A stretch of 64,000 nucleotides of DNA, taken from contig NZ_JAAXLK010000001.1 in the NCBI RefSeq assembly GCF_012641185.1, positions 1 to 64,000 of the forward strand, read 5' to 3'. This DNA comes from Levilactobacillus tujiorum. Lineage in GTDB: Bacteria > Bacillota > Bacilli > Lactobacillales > Lactobacillaceae. The notes under the pieces were generated by a model. That model saw only the letters and a list, made by a program, of their open reading frames with translations, was not told where the DNA came from and searched no databases. Every line of letters begins with the position of its first letter. The first letter of the stretch is position 1. Positions 1 to 8,949 of the stretch are shown here, piece by piece. Both the position numbers and the translations under genes were made by a program.

Positions 1-1
1 C

Positions 2-19
2 AGAGCTGAGGCTCTTTTT
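2..19 (+). terminator. Intrinsic terminator of a gene left of the window (partly cut)
   Basis: AGAGC pairs with GCTCT around a TGAG loop and is followed by five T. The lower stem probably lies outside the window, so this is only the tip of a terminator. Confidence 0.4.
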
Positions 20-42
20 CTGCACTTAAAAGGTGAAAACGT

Positions 43-87
43 AAAATTCCCATCAAGCACTTGAATCATGTGTTTGATGGGGATTTT
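43..87. terminator. Long hairpin, possible terminator
   Basis: An 18-base arm (43-60) pairs almost perfectly with 70-87 around a nine-base loop. AT-rich stem ends give A/T tracts on both sides, so it could terminate either strand. No gene touches it directly. Confidence 0.45.
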
Positions 88-139
88 GGAGTTTCTGGTG
101 AATAATTCAGGTAAAGATTGATTTTACCAAATAGTCTTA

Positions 140-187
140 AAAATCCTCTGAGAGTCGCCACTATTGGTGATTCTCAGAGGATTTTTG
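140..187. terminator. Bidirectional intrinsic terminator downstream of the DUF2207 gene
   Basis: AATCCTCTGAGA (142-153) pairs with TCTCAGAGGATT, followed by T on the + strand and preceded by A, which reads as T on the minus strand. It lies just past the stop of the minus-strand gene ending at 231. Confidence 0.8.
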
Positions 188-230
188 TTACTCGTACAAG
201 ACTGCTAACGGATCTGTCAGCCGTGGTGGT

Positions 231-2063
231 CTAAAAGGCCCCACCGCCGGAACCGCCGCCAAAGCCACCGGAGCTCCCGCCAGAGAACCCACCAGATCCA
301 CCAGAGATGGAGCTGCTACTGCTGGTGTCAGAAGCGTGTAACGCCGTCGATAAACTATCGCCCAAGGCATCGCCTAAAGGCAGCCCAATGTTAGACCCAT
401 AAAACAGTGGATAGAAGACCACTAGGCTTGTGTCTAAGTCGGCCGTATCAAAGTCGACGGCTAATTTATCGGCGACCTTTTGTGCCAACCCAAATGCCGC
501 GGCATACGGCAAGATCTGTTCCCACAAGATTAAATCGCCAATTTCTGCCGTATTGAAATGCCCAATATCTTGCAACATTCGGCGGAAGCCTTTCAGTTCA
601 TTGACTTGATTCAGCCCCTTAGTATTATGCCGATCGATTCGTCGGCTGAATCGCCGACTCAATACCCAAAACGTCAGTAAACCCACGACGCCGATGACCG
701 TACAAATCTTACCCACCGTCATCCCCAGCAACCAACTTGCCGCGGTCGTGAGAAAGATCAACGTGCTTAATCCCATTACCGTCCCGTATAACCGGGTCCG
801 CAATTTTAGATTATCCTTATCGTAGTAGGCATCTGCCGCTTCATCCGTGGGCTGTTGCCACGTCGTAAACCACCCATTCAGTCGTCCGGTGTCATCTTTC
901 TTACCGAATTTTTTCAATTCAAGCAGCGTAAAACTATCGTTACTGCCCACTTCGGCAAAACATTTTTCGAGAAAACTATTGGTTGTCTCCCCAATTTTAG
1001 TCAGTTTAACCGTGGCTTTCCGTCCCACTTTGATCGATTCCAACGTAATCTCTCGGTTAGCCGCCGCCACTAGGATCTCACCTGCGAGGGCATTCGCATT
1101 GGGCGAGGTACCATCCACTAACGATTGCGCCAATGCCGGTGGGACGCTAGGCACCTCGAAGGAATGGTTAATCGGGGTGGGATGGACGTAGCGATTGGCC
1201 GGGTGGCGGTGATACCAGCGCCACGAGCGGAAACTAAACCCTGCCAGTAAGGCTAAGAGGAGCCCAAAGCCGCCCCACCGCAACCACCGATTCCGCTGTC
1301 GCTTCCGATTAGCTGCTCGCGCCAACTGGGCCTCTTGCTTTTGCGCCGCTGCTAGGTGGTTCTTGTCCACCTTATTCGAATTAGTTGCCGTAACCGTTGT
1401 AGGGAACAGCATGTGACTTTCAATAAACGAATTCGCCAAGTTACGATCAACCGTCATCGTCACTTTTCCTTGTTGCCGATCGACTTTAGTCTGTCCTGAA
1501 AGTGGCCCGTGCGTCCACGCCTGCAACTTTGTGACCGGCTTTTGGGGCAGCTGAATCGTAACCCGCACATTTTTGAGCGGTTCATCCCACCCAGCACCAA
1601 TCACTTTCCAATTCAATTCGGCGGTATCTCGGTAGTTCGTCACCACCCCACGCAAACGGAAGTGGTAGGTGACCTTTAACTGATCGCCCGAACTAATTTC
1701 TTGATACAGTTTAACTTTAATCCGCTGCTTATTTTGACTGACTTCATAATCGCCATCCATTTCGTCAGCTGACTTTCGCCCCGGCATAATAAGGCCATGG
1801 TTAACCTGATACTTAACACCTGTCAACCGACCACCTTGGATGCCGTGAATATCCTGAACGTTAAAGACACCATGATAATCATCATCAAAGTGATACGTCA
1901 TCGTCTGCGTCACATCAGCGTTGCCATCACGCTGAACCTGAATCGCCATCCGATAGGGTGAAATCGTATAGTCTGCACTGGCACGAACCGGCTGACCAAT
2001 CCCCCACCCGAATAGACCCACGATAAAGCCCAACATTAATGTTATGTATTCCCGTCGTACCAT
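231..2063 (-). CDS. DUF2207 domain membrane protein
   Basis: The 610-residue product begins with a short N-terminal hydrophobic signal segment ending near ASA. An extracellular beta-rich DUF2207 domain (about residues 30-230) follows, then a membrane segment, a cytoplasmic region with two further hydrophobic stretches, and a Gly/Ser-rich tail (GGSGGF repeats) ending GGGAF. This layout is characteristic of the DUF2207 family, whose function is unknown. The ATG at 2063 is chosen because AAGGGGTGG sits just upstream; a longer frame from 2117 has no SD. It stands alone between two terminators. Family assignment is confident; no function can be stated. Confidence 0.85.
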   Translation of the reverse strand: MVRREYITLMLGFIVGLFGWGIGQPVRASADYTISPYRMAIQVQRDGNADVTQTMTYHFDDDYHGVFNVQDIHGIQGGRLTGVKYQVNHGLIMPGRKSADEMDGDYEVSQNKQRIKVKLYQEISSGDQLKVTYHFRLRGVVTNYRDTAELNWKVIGAGWDEPLKNVRVTIQLPQKPVTKLQAWTHGPLSGQTKVDRQQGKVTMTVDRNLANSFIESHMLFPTTVTATNSNKVDKNHLAAAQKQEAQLARAANRKRQRNRWLRWGGFGLLLALLAGFSFRSWRWYHRHPANRYVHPTPINHSFEVPSVPPALAQSLVDGTSPNANALAGEILVAAANREITLESIKVGRKATVKLTKIGETTNSFLEKCFAEVGSNDSFTLLELKKFGKKDDTGRLNGWFTTWQQPTDEAADAYYDKDNLKLRTRLYGTVMGLSTLIFLTTAASWLLGMTVGKICTVIGVVGLLTFWVLSRRFSRRIDRHNTKGLNQVNELKGFRRMLQDIGHFNTAEIGDLILWEQILPYAAAFGLAQKVADKLAVDFDTADLDTSLVVFYPLFYGSNIGLPLGDALGDSLSTALHASDTSSSSSISGGSGGFSGGSSGGFGGGSGGGAF

Positions 2064-2492
2064 CCGACCACCCCTTCTCACTACCCACATTTTAGCATAG
2101 GCGTTGGAGCGGCCCAACTCCTAGTTCCATTAAATACGCTGCTCTCAGCTTAACAGATGAACCGCTCAGAACCTAAACTAAGCGCTCGCTTTCATTTTAA
2201 CCCATCATCTATCAGCTCAAGTGACTACTAATGGGGCAAAACGAAAGCCGGTCAAGATCCTCGCTATCCGCCAGCAACTCCTGTAAAGTCAAAACTACCC
2301 CCTGCGATCAACCACAAAGAAAAAGCCCAACCGATTTCTCGATAGGACTTTCACTACATATTCACATACTTCTTCTGTTGCTAGCGCCAATCAGGAGCCA
2401 CCAATCCGACTGCTATGCAGCCTCAATCCAGCTCAGCGACTCTCTTTCTCAGCGCCATCATCATACACCCACCTAGGTGAGCTGCCAACTAA
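2064..2492. other. Intergenic region between xynB and the DUF2207 gene
   Basis: It holds the xynB terminator (2315-2352) and presumably the DUF2207 promoter. An 81-codon + frame at 2231 has no SD and low-complexity composition, so it is not called. Nothing else is recognised. Confidence 0.5.
2315..2352 (-). terminator. Terminator of the xynP-xynB operon
   Basis: On the minus strand, AAGTCC-TATCGA pairs with TCGGTTGGGCTT (with G-U pairs) and is followed by TTTTTCTTT. It is about 140 bp past the xynB stop. Confidence 0.6.
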
Positions 2493-4151
2493 TTAGCTTT
2501 CAGAAACTAACTTACTTTCGGCATCCACCTTATCTGGGAGTTCTTGGTAATCGAAGTGGTCGAACGTTGCGACTTGACCGTAACCGGCATAGTCAACAGC
2601 GTATAGACCAACAAATGCACCCGTGAAGAAGCCACCAGAGGTTTGCAGAACGTAATCGTCAGAGAGAATTGCGGCATCCAGTTCAACTGGGACCGTTTCC
2701 CACTTCTTGCCATCGAATGAGTATTCGTAAGTGTAAGATTGCTTACGAACCTTCGTCCGGAACCAAACGTATTCTGTTCCTTCTGGAATAGCAATGGCGT
2801 CATCCTTCAGGTAAGACGTGTAGTTGTTGTTGTCATTTTGGGCAACTTCGATGACGTGACCCTTCTTCTCATCCCAAGTAATGAAGATTGAGGAGTAGTG
2901 CTTGTCATTGTAGAAGTTAGCCAAACCAGCCATTTGTTGATACGTGAATGGATCAAACTTAACTTTGGTTTCAGCATCAAAGTTGAAGGCTTGCCAACGA
3001 CGTGCTAAGAAGGAAACATCGAAGGTGCTGGATAAGGATTGGTTCCCGACCAGCTTCAATTCGCCATTGCCAACCGTTCCTAACTTGTCAGTGAATGGTT
3101 GCCGCAAGGTGTTCCAGTTCAAGTCGAGTTCTGACTTGTCGAATTCATCGTGTTGTGAGTGATCCTTAGGGGCCTTCGTCAAGATAGCATCCTTAGGGGC
3201 TTCAACCTCAACTTGACCACCATGACCGCCAACAACCCGTGGCCAGCCAGCGTCGTCCCATTCAACCTTTTGAATAGACGTTTCACGACCAAGTGTGCTC
3301 CAACCACGTGGGTCATAAGCAGATTCGTTCTTATGGTTCCAAGGACGCGATACCAATGAAGCGTAGTACCATTCGCCACCTGGCGTGTTTACCAAGGCAC
3401 CGTGGCCTTGCTTTTGCAAGTAGAAGTCTGGTGTATCCATGTTGGTGATGAATGGGCCATCTGGTTCACTTTCAAAGGACAGCTTATCAAGGGTCTTAGA
3501 ACGTGCCACAACTTCTTGGTGGGTAAAGACGGTCCCACCCTGTGCAGCGAACAGGTAGTAGTACCCATTGATCTTGTACAAGTGTGGCCCTTCAACCAGT
3601 TTAACGTCCGTCCCATTGTAAATATTCCGGGCCGTTTCTGGCTTGAGTTGCATCGTTGACGTGTCAAATTCAGTTAAGGTGATTCCGTCAAATGGGTGGT
3701 GATATTCACGGTGATCCCAGGTTTGTTGAACCAAGTACTTCCGACCATCATCGTCATGGAACAAGGAAGCATCGAACCCAACACCATTAACCCGGATTGG
3801 ATCAGTCCATGGGCCACGAATATCCGTTGCCGTCGTCAAGTAGTTGGTCATGTCCTTGAAAGGACCATCGGTGATCTTAACATCGGTGTAGATCAACCAG
3901 AACTTGCCATCTGCGTAACTCAAATCTGGTGCCCAAATCCCACCAGAAGCGGGGTTCCCGACCATATCAAGCAATTTAGTTGTTGATAATGGTGATGGCA
4001 ACAAATTCCAGTGAACCATATCCTTAGATTCATGCAGACGGACGCCTGGGAACCATTCAAACGTGGAGTTGGCAATGTAGTACGTGTCGTCAACCCGAAT
4101 CATGCTAGGATCCGCGTTAAAACCAGGTAAAACGGGGTTTTGAATCTTCAT
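2493..4151 (-). CDS. xynB: Beta-xylosidase, glycoside hydrolase family 43
   Basis: This 552-residue cytoplasmic enzyme is predicted to release xylose from xylobiose and short xylo-oligosaccharides. The N-terminal five-bladed propeller carries the expected inverting-hydrolase triad: Asp14 (NADPS), Asp127 (GVGFDAS) and Glu187 (VEGPH). A C-terminal beta-sandwich (about 330-540) is typical of the GH43_11 subgroup. There is no signal peptide, so the substrate must be imported. It lies 49 bp downstream of the transporter gene on the same strand, with its own SD (GGAAAGGAAG), and is followed by a terminator. Full length for the family; an alpha-L-arabinofuranosidase side activity is known for relatives. 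Confidence 0.93.
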   Translation of the reverse strand: MKIQNPVLPGFNADPSMIRVDDTYYIANSTFEWFPGVRLHESKDMVHWNLLPSPLSTTKLLDMVGNPASGGIWAPDLSYADGKFWLIYTDVKITDGPFKDMTNYLTTATDIRGPWTDPIRVNGVGFDASLFHDDDGRKYLVQQTWDHREYHHPFDGITLTEFDTSTMQLKPETARNIYNGTDVKLVEGPHLYKINGYYYLFAAQGGTVFTHQEVVARSKTLDKLSFESEPDGPFITNMDTPDFYLQKQGHGALVNTPGGEWYYASLVSRPWNHKNESAYDPRGWSTLGRETSIQKVEWDDAGWPRVVGGHGGQVEVEAPKDAILTKAPKDHSQHDEFDKSELDLNWNTLRQPFTDKLGTVGNGELKLVGNQSLSSTFDVSFLARRWQAFNFDAETKVKFDPFTYQQMAGLANFYNDKHYSSIFITWDEKKGHVIEVAQNDNNNYTSYLKDDAIAIPEGTEYVWFRTKVRKQSYTYEYSFDGKKWETVPVELDAAILSDDYVLQTSGGFFTGAFVGLYAVDYAGYGQVATFDHFDYQELPDKVDAESKLVSES

Positions 4152-4200
4152 AAAAGAATCTTCCTTTCCTTAACAAAATCAGTTAACTAAAGTGAGCAGC

Positions 4201-5685
4201 CTAAACTTCGTGAGCCTTCCGTTCAGCGTTCAACTCTTCGTTCATCTTCTTAACATCTTCATCTGACAGAGTGTACTTACTCATAATCCACATCGCAACC
4301 AGTGCTAAGACGATTGGTAACCAAATCATGGACCATTGAATCCCCATTAAGGCACCAGCACTTTGAGTTGGCTTGGAACCGTCAAACTTGAAGAAGGCGT
4401 TGATGTAACCAGGGATGATCCCACCAAGAGCCAACCCGATCTTGAAGAACAGACCCATGATGGCGTTGATGATCCCAGCAACCCGCTTCTTGGACTTGTA
4501 TTCGCCGTAAGAAACAACTTCTGGAACCAATGACCACATGTAACCAGTAGCAGCAGTGATCCCCCATTGTTGTAAGAAACGACCAATGTAACCGAGGGCA
4601 GTGGCGTTCTTGAAGGATGGCATTGACCATACCCAGAGAACTAACGTCCCGACAATAAACAGTGCCAAGAAAGCGTAGAAGAATTGACGTTTCCCAATCT
4701 TCTTACGGATAATTGGCCATAAGAAGACTAAGAAGATACCAGGAATGGAACCAACCAAGTTAATGGAAGCCATCCATTCGGAGTGACCGATGTTGTATTG
4801 CATGTAGAATGGCCATACGGTGTTCCCGAAGAACATGAACGTAAAACCAATCAAGAAGAAGGAACCTAACACTTGCAGAGGCTTGTTTTGCTTAAATTCA
4901 TACCACAAGTCGGAATACTTAACGGCAGCGGATTCCTTTTCAGTAGGTAAGACCCGTTCCTTAATCCCGAAGTAGGTGCACATCAACATAATAAACCCGA
5001 TGATCATGTAGATTCCCATAACCAGGAAGTAAGCCTTCCCAGCCTTAGGTGATGTGTAATCCCCTAAGTTCATGTGAATACCGAAGAACCCGATATCCTT
5101 TGACTGTGGGTTAGGCGAAGCCATTTGCACGAATAATGGCAAGAATGTGTAAACCAATAAGTTACCAATATTAGCTTCCGTCATCCGGACAGTCGTTAAC
5201 GTAGAAACTTCATCGTTATCCCGCGTCAATGAGGCGTTCAGTGCCCCGTAAGGGATGTTAACGAAGGAGTAAATCAACGCCGTTGCCAGGTAAGCGATGA
5301 AGGCATACATAACACTGCCCCGAACTGCGTCAATTGGCAAGAAGAGCATTGCGGCGAAGATGGTCATTGGAATACCACAGTAGACCAAGTATGGCCGGTA
5401 TTTCCCGGACTTGAAGTTGTGCTTATCAACGAAGGCACCAACCCATGGATCCCAGAATACGTTGACCCAACGAACAATTAAGAAAATCGTGGCACCAACT
5501 GCGGCAGAAATTCCGTACACAGTGGTTAAGTAGAAAAGTAACATTGACCCAATCGTCCCAAAGATTAAGTTTTGAGCTAAATCCCCGGCACCATAACTAA
5601 TTCGCTCACGCCAAGAAAGCTTGGCGAATTCGTCATTGGTATTGTCTTGAGTCTTTGCGGCATCAGCCTGACTATTTGAGGCCAT
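4201..5685 (-). CDS. xynP: GPH-family xyloside:cation symporter
   Basis: The 494-residue protein has about 12 hydrophobic segments and the glycoside-pentoside-hexuronide (GPH) symporter pattern, including the early RWVNVFWDPWVGAFVD segment and the ERV-P loop. Members take up melibiose, xylosides or pentosides with H+ or Na+. Pairing with the GH43 xylosidase points to xylobiose/xylo-oligosaccharide uptake. The ATG at 5685 (MASNSQAD) is preferred over one 51 bp upstream because AAAGGAG lies 8 bases before it. First gene of the operon, preceded by a cre and direct repeats, so catabolite repression and AraC-type activation are likely. Confidence 0.9.
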   Translation of the reverse strand: MASNSQADAAKTQDNTNDEFAKLSWRERISYGAGDLAQNLIFGTIGSMLLFYLTTVYGISAAVGATIFLIVRWVNVFWDPWVGAFVDKHNFKSGKYRPYLVYCGIPMTIFAAMLFLPIDAVRGSVMYAFIAYLATALIYSFVNIPYGALNASLTRDNDEVSTLTTVRMTEANIGNLLVYTFLPLFVQMASPNPQSKDIGFFGIHMNLGDYTSPKAGKAYFLVMGIYMIIGFIMLMCTYFGIKERVLPTEKESAAVKYSDLWYEFKQNKPLQVLGSFFLIGFTFMFFGNTVWPFYMQYNIGHSEWMASINLVGSIPGIFLVFLWPIIRKKIGKRQFFYAFLALFIVGTLVLWVWSMPSFKNATALGYIGRFLQQWGITAATGYMWSLVPEVVSYGEYKSKKRVAGIINAIMGLFFKIGLALGGIIPGYINAFFKFDGSKPTQSAGALMGIQWSMIWLPIVLALVAMWIMSKYTLSDEDVKKMNEELNAERKAHEV

Positions 5686-5914
5686 ATGCGAAAACTCCTT
5701 TCGAAGGAAAAAGTTTGTAACGTCTTGGTAAGTCAATTTGATTTACCAGGGCGTCCGCTAAAATATGTCATCTGGTTGGTAGAAGCAACCAACCAAGGTA
5801 GGTAAAAGATTGCTGAATCCAACAATTATCCAAACATCTCAACCAACTTACCCAGCGGCAGGTTGACTGCCCTACACCTCTTACAAAGCGTAAGTGCAAC
5901 AAGATTAGCATGGC

Positions 5915-5990
5915 CAAACGCTAACCTGCTGTTTTATTTCGTTAGCTAACTACAACTGCATTGTAATCGCTTTCAGTTACAAACGCTATC
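5915..5990 (-). promoter_or_regulatory. Direct repeats upstream of xynP, candidate AraC-type operator
   Basis: CAAACGCTAAC (5915-5925) and CAAACGCTATC (5980-5990) are near-identical direct repeats 65 bp apart. On the minus strand each has a nearby GAAATAA tract. The 10-bp palindrome GTTAGCTAAC (5941-5950) lies between. Paired direct repeats fit a dimeric AraC-family activator such as the product of the adjacent gene; this assignment is inference. Confidence 0.5.
5962..5975. promoter_or_regulatory. Catabolite-responsive element (cre), CcpA site
   Basis: TGTAATCGCTTTCA matches the consensus TGWAANCGNTNWCA at every position. It lies about 280 bp upstream of the xynP start, between the two direct repeats, so CcpA would repress the operon during growth on preferred sugars. 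Confidence 0.8.
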
Positions 5991-6032
5991 TTATTTCATG
6001 ACTGTTTTTAGTTAAATTGTGACCTCCGCCAC

Positions 6033-6069
6033 AAAATAAAAGCCCGGTAAATTAACCTTTTACCGAGCC
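6033..6069 (-). terminator. Terminator of the AraC regulator gene
   Basis: On the minus strand GGCTCGGTAAA pairs with TTTACCGGGC and is followed by TTTTATTTT. It directly follows the stop of the gene ending at 6095. Confidence 0.75.
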
Positions 6070-6094
6070 AAACTGTCGCTTTGTGCACGTTAAA

Positions 6095-7000
6095 CTACTC
6101 GAAGTAGCCGCCTTCCTTGACGGTGCGCACCCGCCGCTTCTGTTTCATCTGTCGCTGATATTTACTAGGCGTCGTCCCCGACCACTTCTTAAATTGCTTG
6201 CTGAAATTGGAGACACTACTGGCCCCCATCAAATCTGCCACGTCCTCAATTGAATGTTCCGGCGAGCCTAGTAACATCTTTGCTTTATTATATTTTTGAC
6301 TTTCAATGTAGTGCAAGGGCGTTACACCATAGACTTTCTTAAACGTCCGGTGGCCGTAACCACTGCTAATGCCAATCTTCTGGCAAACATCACCAAAGGT
6401 AAAGTTAATCACTTCATCCTGCTCGATCTGTTCCTTAACCAACGTCGCAATTTGCCGACTGGTCTTGGCTTCACTTTCAGTGTATTTAGCCCCACGCCGC
6501 GTACGATAATCCCGCAATTCCTCCGTGAGATCATAAAAGAACTCTAACACGGCAATTTGGACCTTCAAGTTAACCTGTTCCTTACTCAACTTCTGACTCG
6601 CGCTATACGCCACCATCCGCTTAGCCGTACGCACGGCTGATTGGGCAATTGGCTGGTTGGCTGAAATGACGGTATTCGCAACTTTTCCGATAATTTCCGA
6701 CTTCAGTGCCAAGTTTTCCAGGTTAAAATGAAAACAAATATAAGTCATATCCTGATCTGCACTACTATTTTGATTAGTATGCAACGTTCCGGGGGAAATA
6801 ATAATAGCATCTCCGGCACCGTAATCATAGGTGGCTAAATTTTTAATTTCCGTCGTTTGACGGCCATCAATCACGCACATCAACTCAAAGGCTTGATGCT
6901 TCTGCTCGAAGAACTGCCAACCGCCGGGAACCGTCCGCATATGACCCCCAAATATATATAGGCTAGAATCCACGACTGGTAACGAAACAAAGCGCTTCAT
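6095..7000 (-). CDS. AraC-family transcriptional regulator, probable xyloside operon activator
   Basis: The 301-residue protein has an N-terminal cupin-like sensor domain (about 20-160) and a C-terminal pair of helix-turn-helix motifs (about 190-290). The second motif contains the AraC signature segment SSVSNFSKQFKKWSGTTPSKYQ. An SD (GAGGAGG) precedes the ATG at 7000. It lies directly upstream of xynP on the same strand but is separated by its own terminator, so it is a neighbouring single-gene unit. Position and family suggest it senses xylose or a xyloside and activates xynPB; the ligand is not known from sequence. Confidence 0.88.
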   Translation of the reverse strand: MKRFVSLPVVDSSLYIFGGHMRTVPGGWQFFEQKHQAFELMCVIDGRQTTEIKNLATYDYGAGDAIIISPGTLHTNQNSSADQDMTYICFHFNLENLALKSEIIGKVANTVISANQPIAQSAVRTAKRMVAYSASQKLSKEQVNLKVQIAVLEFFYDLTEELRDYRTRRGAKYTESEAKTSRQIATLVKEQIEQDEVINFTFGDVCQKIGISSGYGHRTFKKVYGVTPLHYIESQKYNKAKMLLGSPEHSIEDVADLMGASSVSNFSKQFKKWSGTTPSKYQRQMKQKRRVRTVKEGGYFE

Positions 7001-7136
7001 GCTAAAACCTCCTCAGTCATCACACTGGCTTCTCCCAACTCATCAGTCGACCATTTTAGTGTAACCGCTTCACTACTATACCGTTATTATAACCGCTAAG
7101 TTGGTAAAAATAAACAACCAACCGTACCGCTTCTTA

Positions 7137-7175
7137 ACAAAAAAGGGCCTGCGGTGATTAGCCGCAAGCTCTTTA
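7137..7175 (-). terminator. Terminator of the cardiolipin synthase gene
   Basis: On the minus strand GAGCTTGCGG pairs with CCGCAGGCCC around CTAATCA and is followed by six T. It lies immediately past the stop at 7186. Confidence 0.8.
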
Positions 7176-7185
7176 CTGAACCTAA

Positions 7186-8643
7186 TTATAGAATTGGTGA
7201 TAGTAACCGTGAGGCCGTCTGCTTAAACTTCAGATATAACGACTGTTGGTCAAACATCTCTGGCGTGATCAACTCACTGTGCTGCATATCTTTTTCAAAG
7301 ATATTCTCTAACTGGCACGCAATCCCTTCATCGTAAATAAAGGCGTTAATCTCGAAATTCAACTTGAAACTCCGATAATCCATATTGGCGGAGCCCACCG
7401 AGGCAATCCGGCCGTCCACGACAATCGTCTTCGCGTGAATGAAGCCGTTATGGTAGTAATAAATCTTCACGCCATCATCCGCGAGCTGCCGCGCATAGTA
7501 CTGCGTAGCCCGGTAAACAAACGCATGATCTGGTTTATCCGGAATCATAATTCGCACGTCAATTCCCGCCATCGCCGCAATCCGCAGAGAATCCAAAACA
7601 CTGTCGTCTGGAATCAGGTATGGCGTTTGAATCCATAAGCTTTTTTCGGCAGTTTGAATCAGCCGCATGTAGCCCATCTTGATTTGCTGCAAGTCAGAAT
7701 CGGGCCCACTAGACACGATCTGTAGACTGGTATTGCCCTTCACCTTACTGAGCGGGAAGTAACGGGTATCAATCTTCCGGTCGTTAAAAGGATGATCCTT
7801 ATCCGTCGCATTCCAATCCAACATGAATCGGGCCTGTAACGAGAAGACGCCTGACCCCACAATTCTCAAATGGGTGTCGCGCCAATACCCGAATTTTTCC
7901 TTGCGGCCTAAGTATTGGTCGCCGATATTAAAACCGCCGACATACCCCACCTGACCATCAATCGTCACAATCTTACGGTGATCCCGGAAGTTTAACCGGA
8001 AGTCAATCACGGCTGAACGCGTGCCCAGGAAGGGTTCCACGTGACCGCCAACATCCATCAGGGGCTTGAAAAATCGTTTCCAGGTGCCCATTGACCCCCA
8101 CGGATCATAGATCACGCGCACTTCGACGCCAGCAGCGGCCTTCTTAACCAGTATATTTAGAATCTCATTTCCAATCTTATCGTTATAAAAGGTGTAAAAT
8201 TCAATGTGAATACTCGAATGGGCCCGTTCGATATCCTCTAACATGGTATGGAACAGGTCGTGACCATCCGTAAATATCTTGACGCGGTTCTGCCGGGCCA
8301 AGAAGGCCTGGTCAGTTTCCATAAACATATTCACCATATTGATGACCGAGTGACTAATCTTGTCGGCCGGCATAATTTCTGTCCCCAACTGTTCACGCTG
8401 CTGGGTTAAGCGTTCATTTAACTGGACGGCTACTTGATGTTGTAATCGAAACATCCGGCCCTTCGGCAACTTACGTCCAATGAAAGCGTAGGCGATAAAC
8501 CCAACCACTGGCAACAGAACCAACACTAACATCCATGCCCAAGTGGCTGCAATATCGCGCTTTTCTCGAAATACCGTGACAAACGCCAGTGCCGCGTTAA
8601 TCACCACGACAATTTCAAAGATCAGCATATAATTCACGCTCAC
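7186..8643 (-). CDS. cls: Cardiolipin synthase (phospholipase D superfamily)
   Basis: The 485-residue membrane enzyme joins two phosphatidylglycerols into cardiolipin plus glycerol. Two N-terminal transmembrane helices (about 5-25 and 38-58) precede two PLD domains, each with an HxKxxxxD catalytic motif: DHRKIVTIDG and IHAKTIVVDG, followed by GSANMDYRS. Length is normal for bacterial ClsA-type enzymes. The start is GTG at 8643, behind GAGGAGGG; a second GTG two codons later is possible. Monocistronic, flanked by its own terminator. Confidence 0.95.
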   Translation of the reverse strand: MSVNYMLIFEIVVVINAALAFVTVFREKRDIAATWAWMLVLVLLPVVGFIAYAFIGRKLPKGRMFRLQHQVAVQLNERLTQQREQLGTEIMPADKISHSVINMVNMFMETDQAFLARQNRVKIFTDGHDLFHTMLEDIERAHSSIHIEFYTFYNDKIGNEILNILVKKAAAGVEVRVIYDPWGSMGTWKRFFKPLMDVGGHVEPFLGTRSAVIDFRLNFRDHRKIVTIDGQVGYVGGFNIGDQYLGRKEKFGYWRDTHLRIVGSGVFSLQARFMLDWNATDKDHPFNDRKIDTRYFPLSKVKGNTSLQIVSSGPDSDLQQIKMGYMRLIQTAEKSLWIQTPYLIPDDSVLDSLRIAAMAGIDVRIMIPDKPDHAFVYRATQYYARQLADDGVKIYYYHNGFIHAKTIVVDGRIASVGSANMDYRSFKLNFEINAFIYDEGIACQLENIFEKDMQHSELITPEMFDQQSLYLKFKQTASRLLSPIL

Positions 8644-8752
8644 GGGAAACCCTCCTCTACTCTGTCTTTTTTATCATACGCCAATTCATTTAAATGTCTT
8701 TAGTTTTTTTTAATTTTTCTAGCCACGACTATAAATTATTTGGAGGTCAGCT

Positions 8753-8908
8753 ATGTTTACACAGTTCTCTACCCTACTCGGCGGCTTACACGGCGTCCAC
8801 TCCTTCCGAGTTTTTCATTGGATTTTCCGTGAAAACCCGATGATCGGAACCATCTTGATTGTGGGACTCGTCCTATTCTTAATTTACCGTTACATGAATC
8901 GTCGCTAA
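8753..8908 (+). CDS. 51-residue single-span membrane protein
   Basis: ATG follows TTGGAGGTCAGCT, a strong SD at good spacing, and the frame ends in TAA directly before an intrinsic terminator. The product has an amphipathic N-terminal half and one membrane segment (about residues 31-46, GTILIVGLVLFLIY) ending in a basic tail YRYMNRR. No family is recognised. The full cassette of SD, frame and terminator makes it a credible gene. It is divergent from cls. Confidence 0.65.
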   Translation: MFTQFSTLLGGLHGVHSFRVFHWIFRENPMIGTILIVGLVLFLIYRYMNRR

Positions 8909-8946
8909 AAAAGAGGATCTGGGAATTTTTCTCCCGATCCTCTTTT
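8909..8946. terminator. Bidirectional terminator
   Basis: AAGAGGATCTGGGA (8911-8924) pairs with TCCCGATCCTCTT around a T-rich loop, flanked by A and T tracts. It serves the 51-residue protein (+) and the nuclease gene (-). Confidence 0.85.
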
Positions 8947-8949
8947 AGG

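Noticed and set aside
2231-2476. 81-codon + strand frame between xynB and the DUF2207 gene
   Set aside because: No SD, overlaps the xynB terminator, low-complexity Ser/Leu/His composition, no family resemblance.
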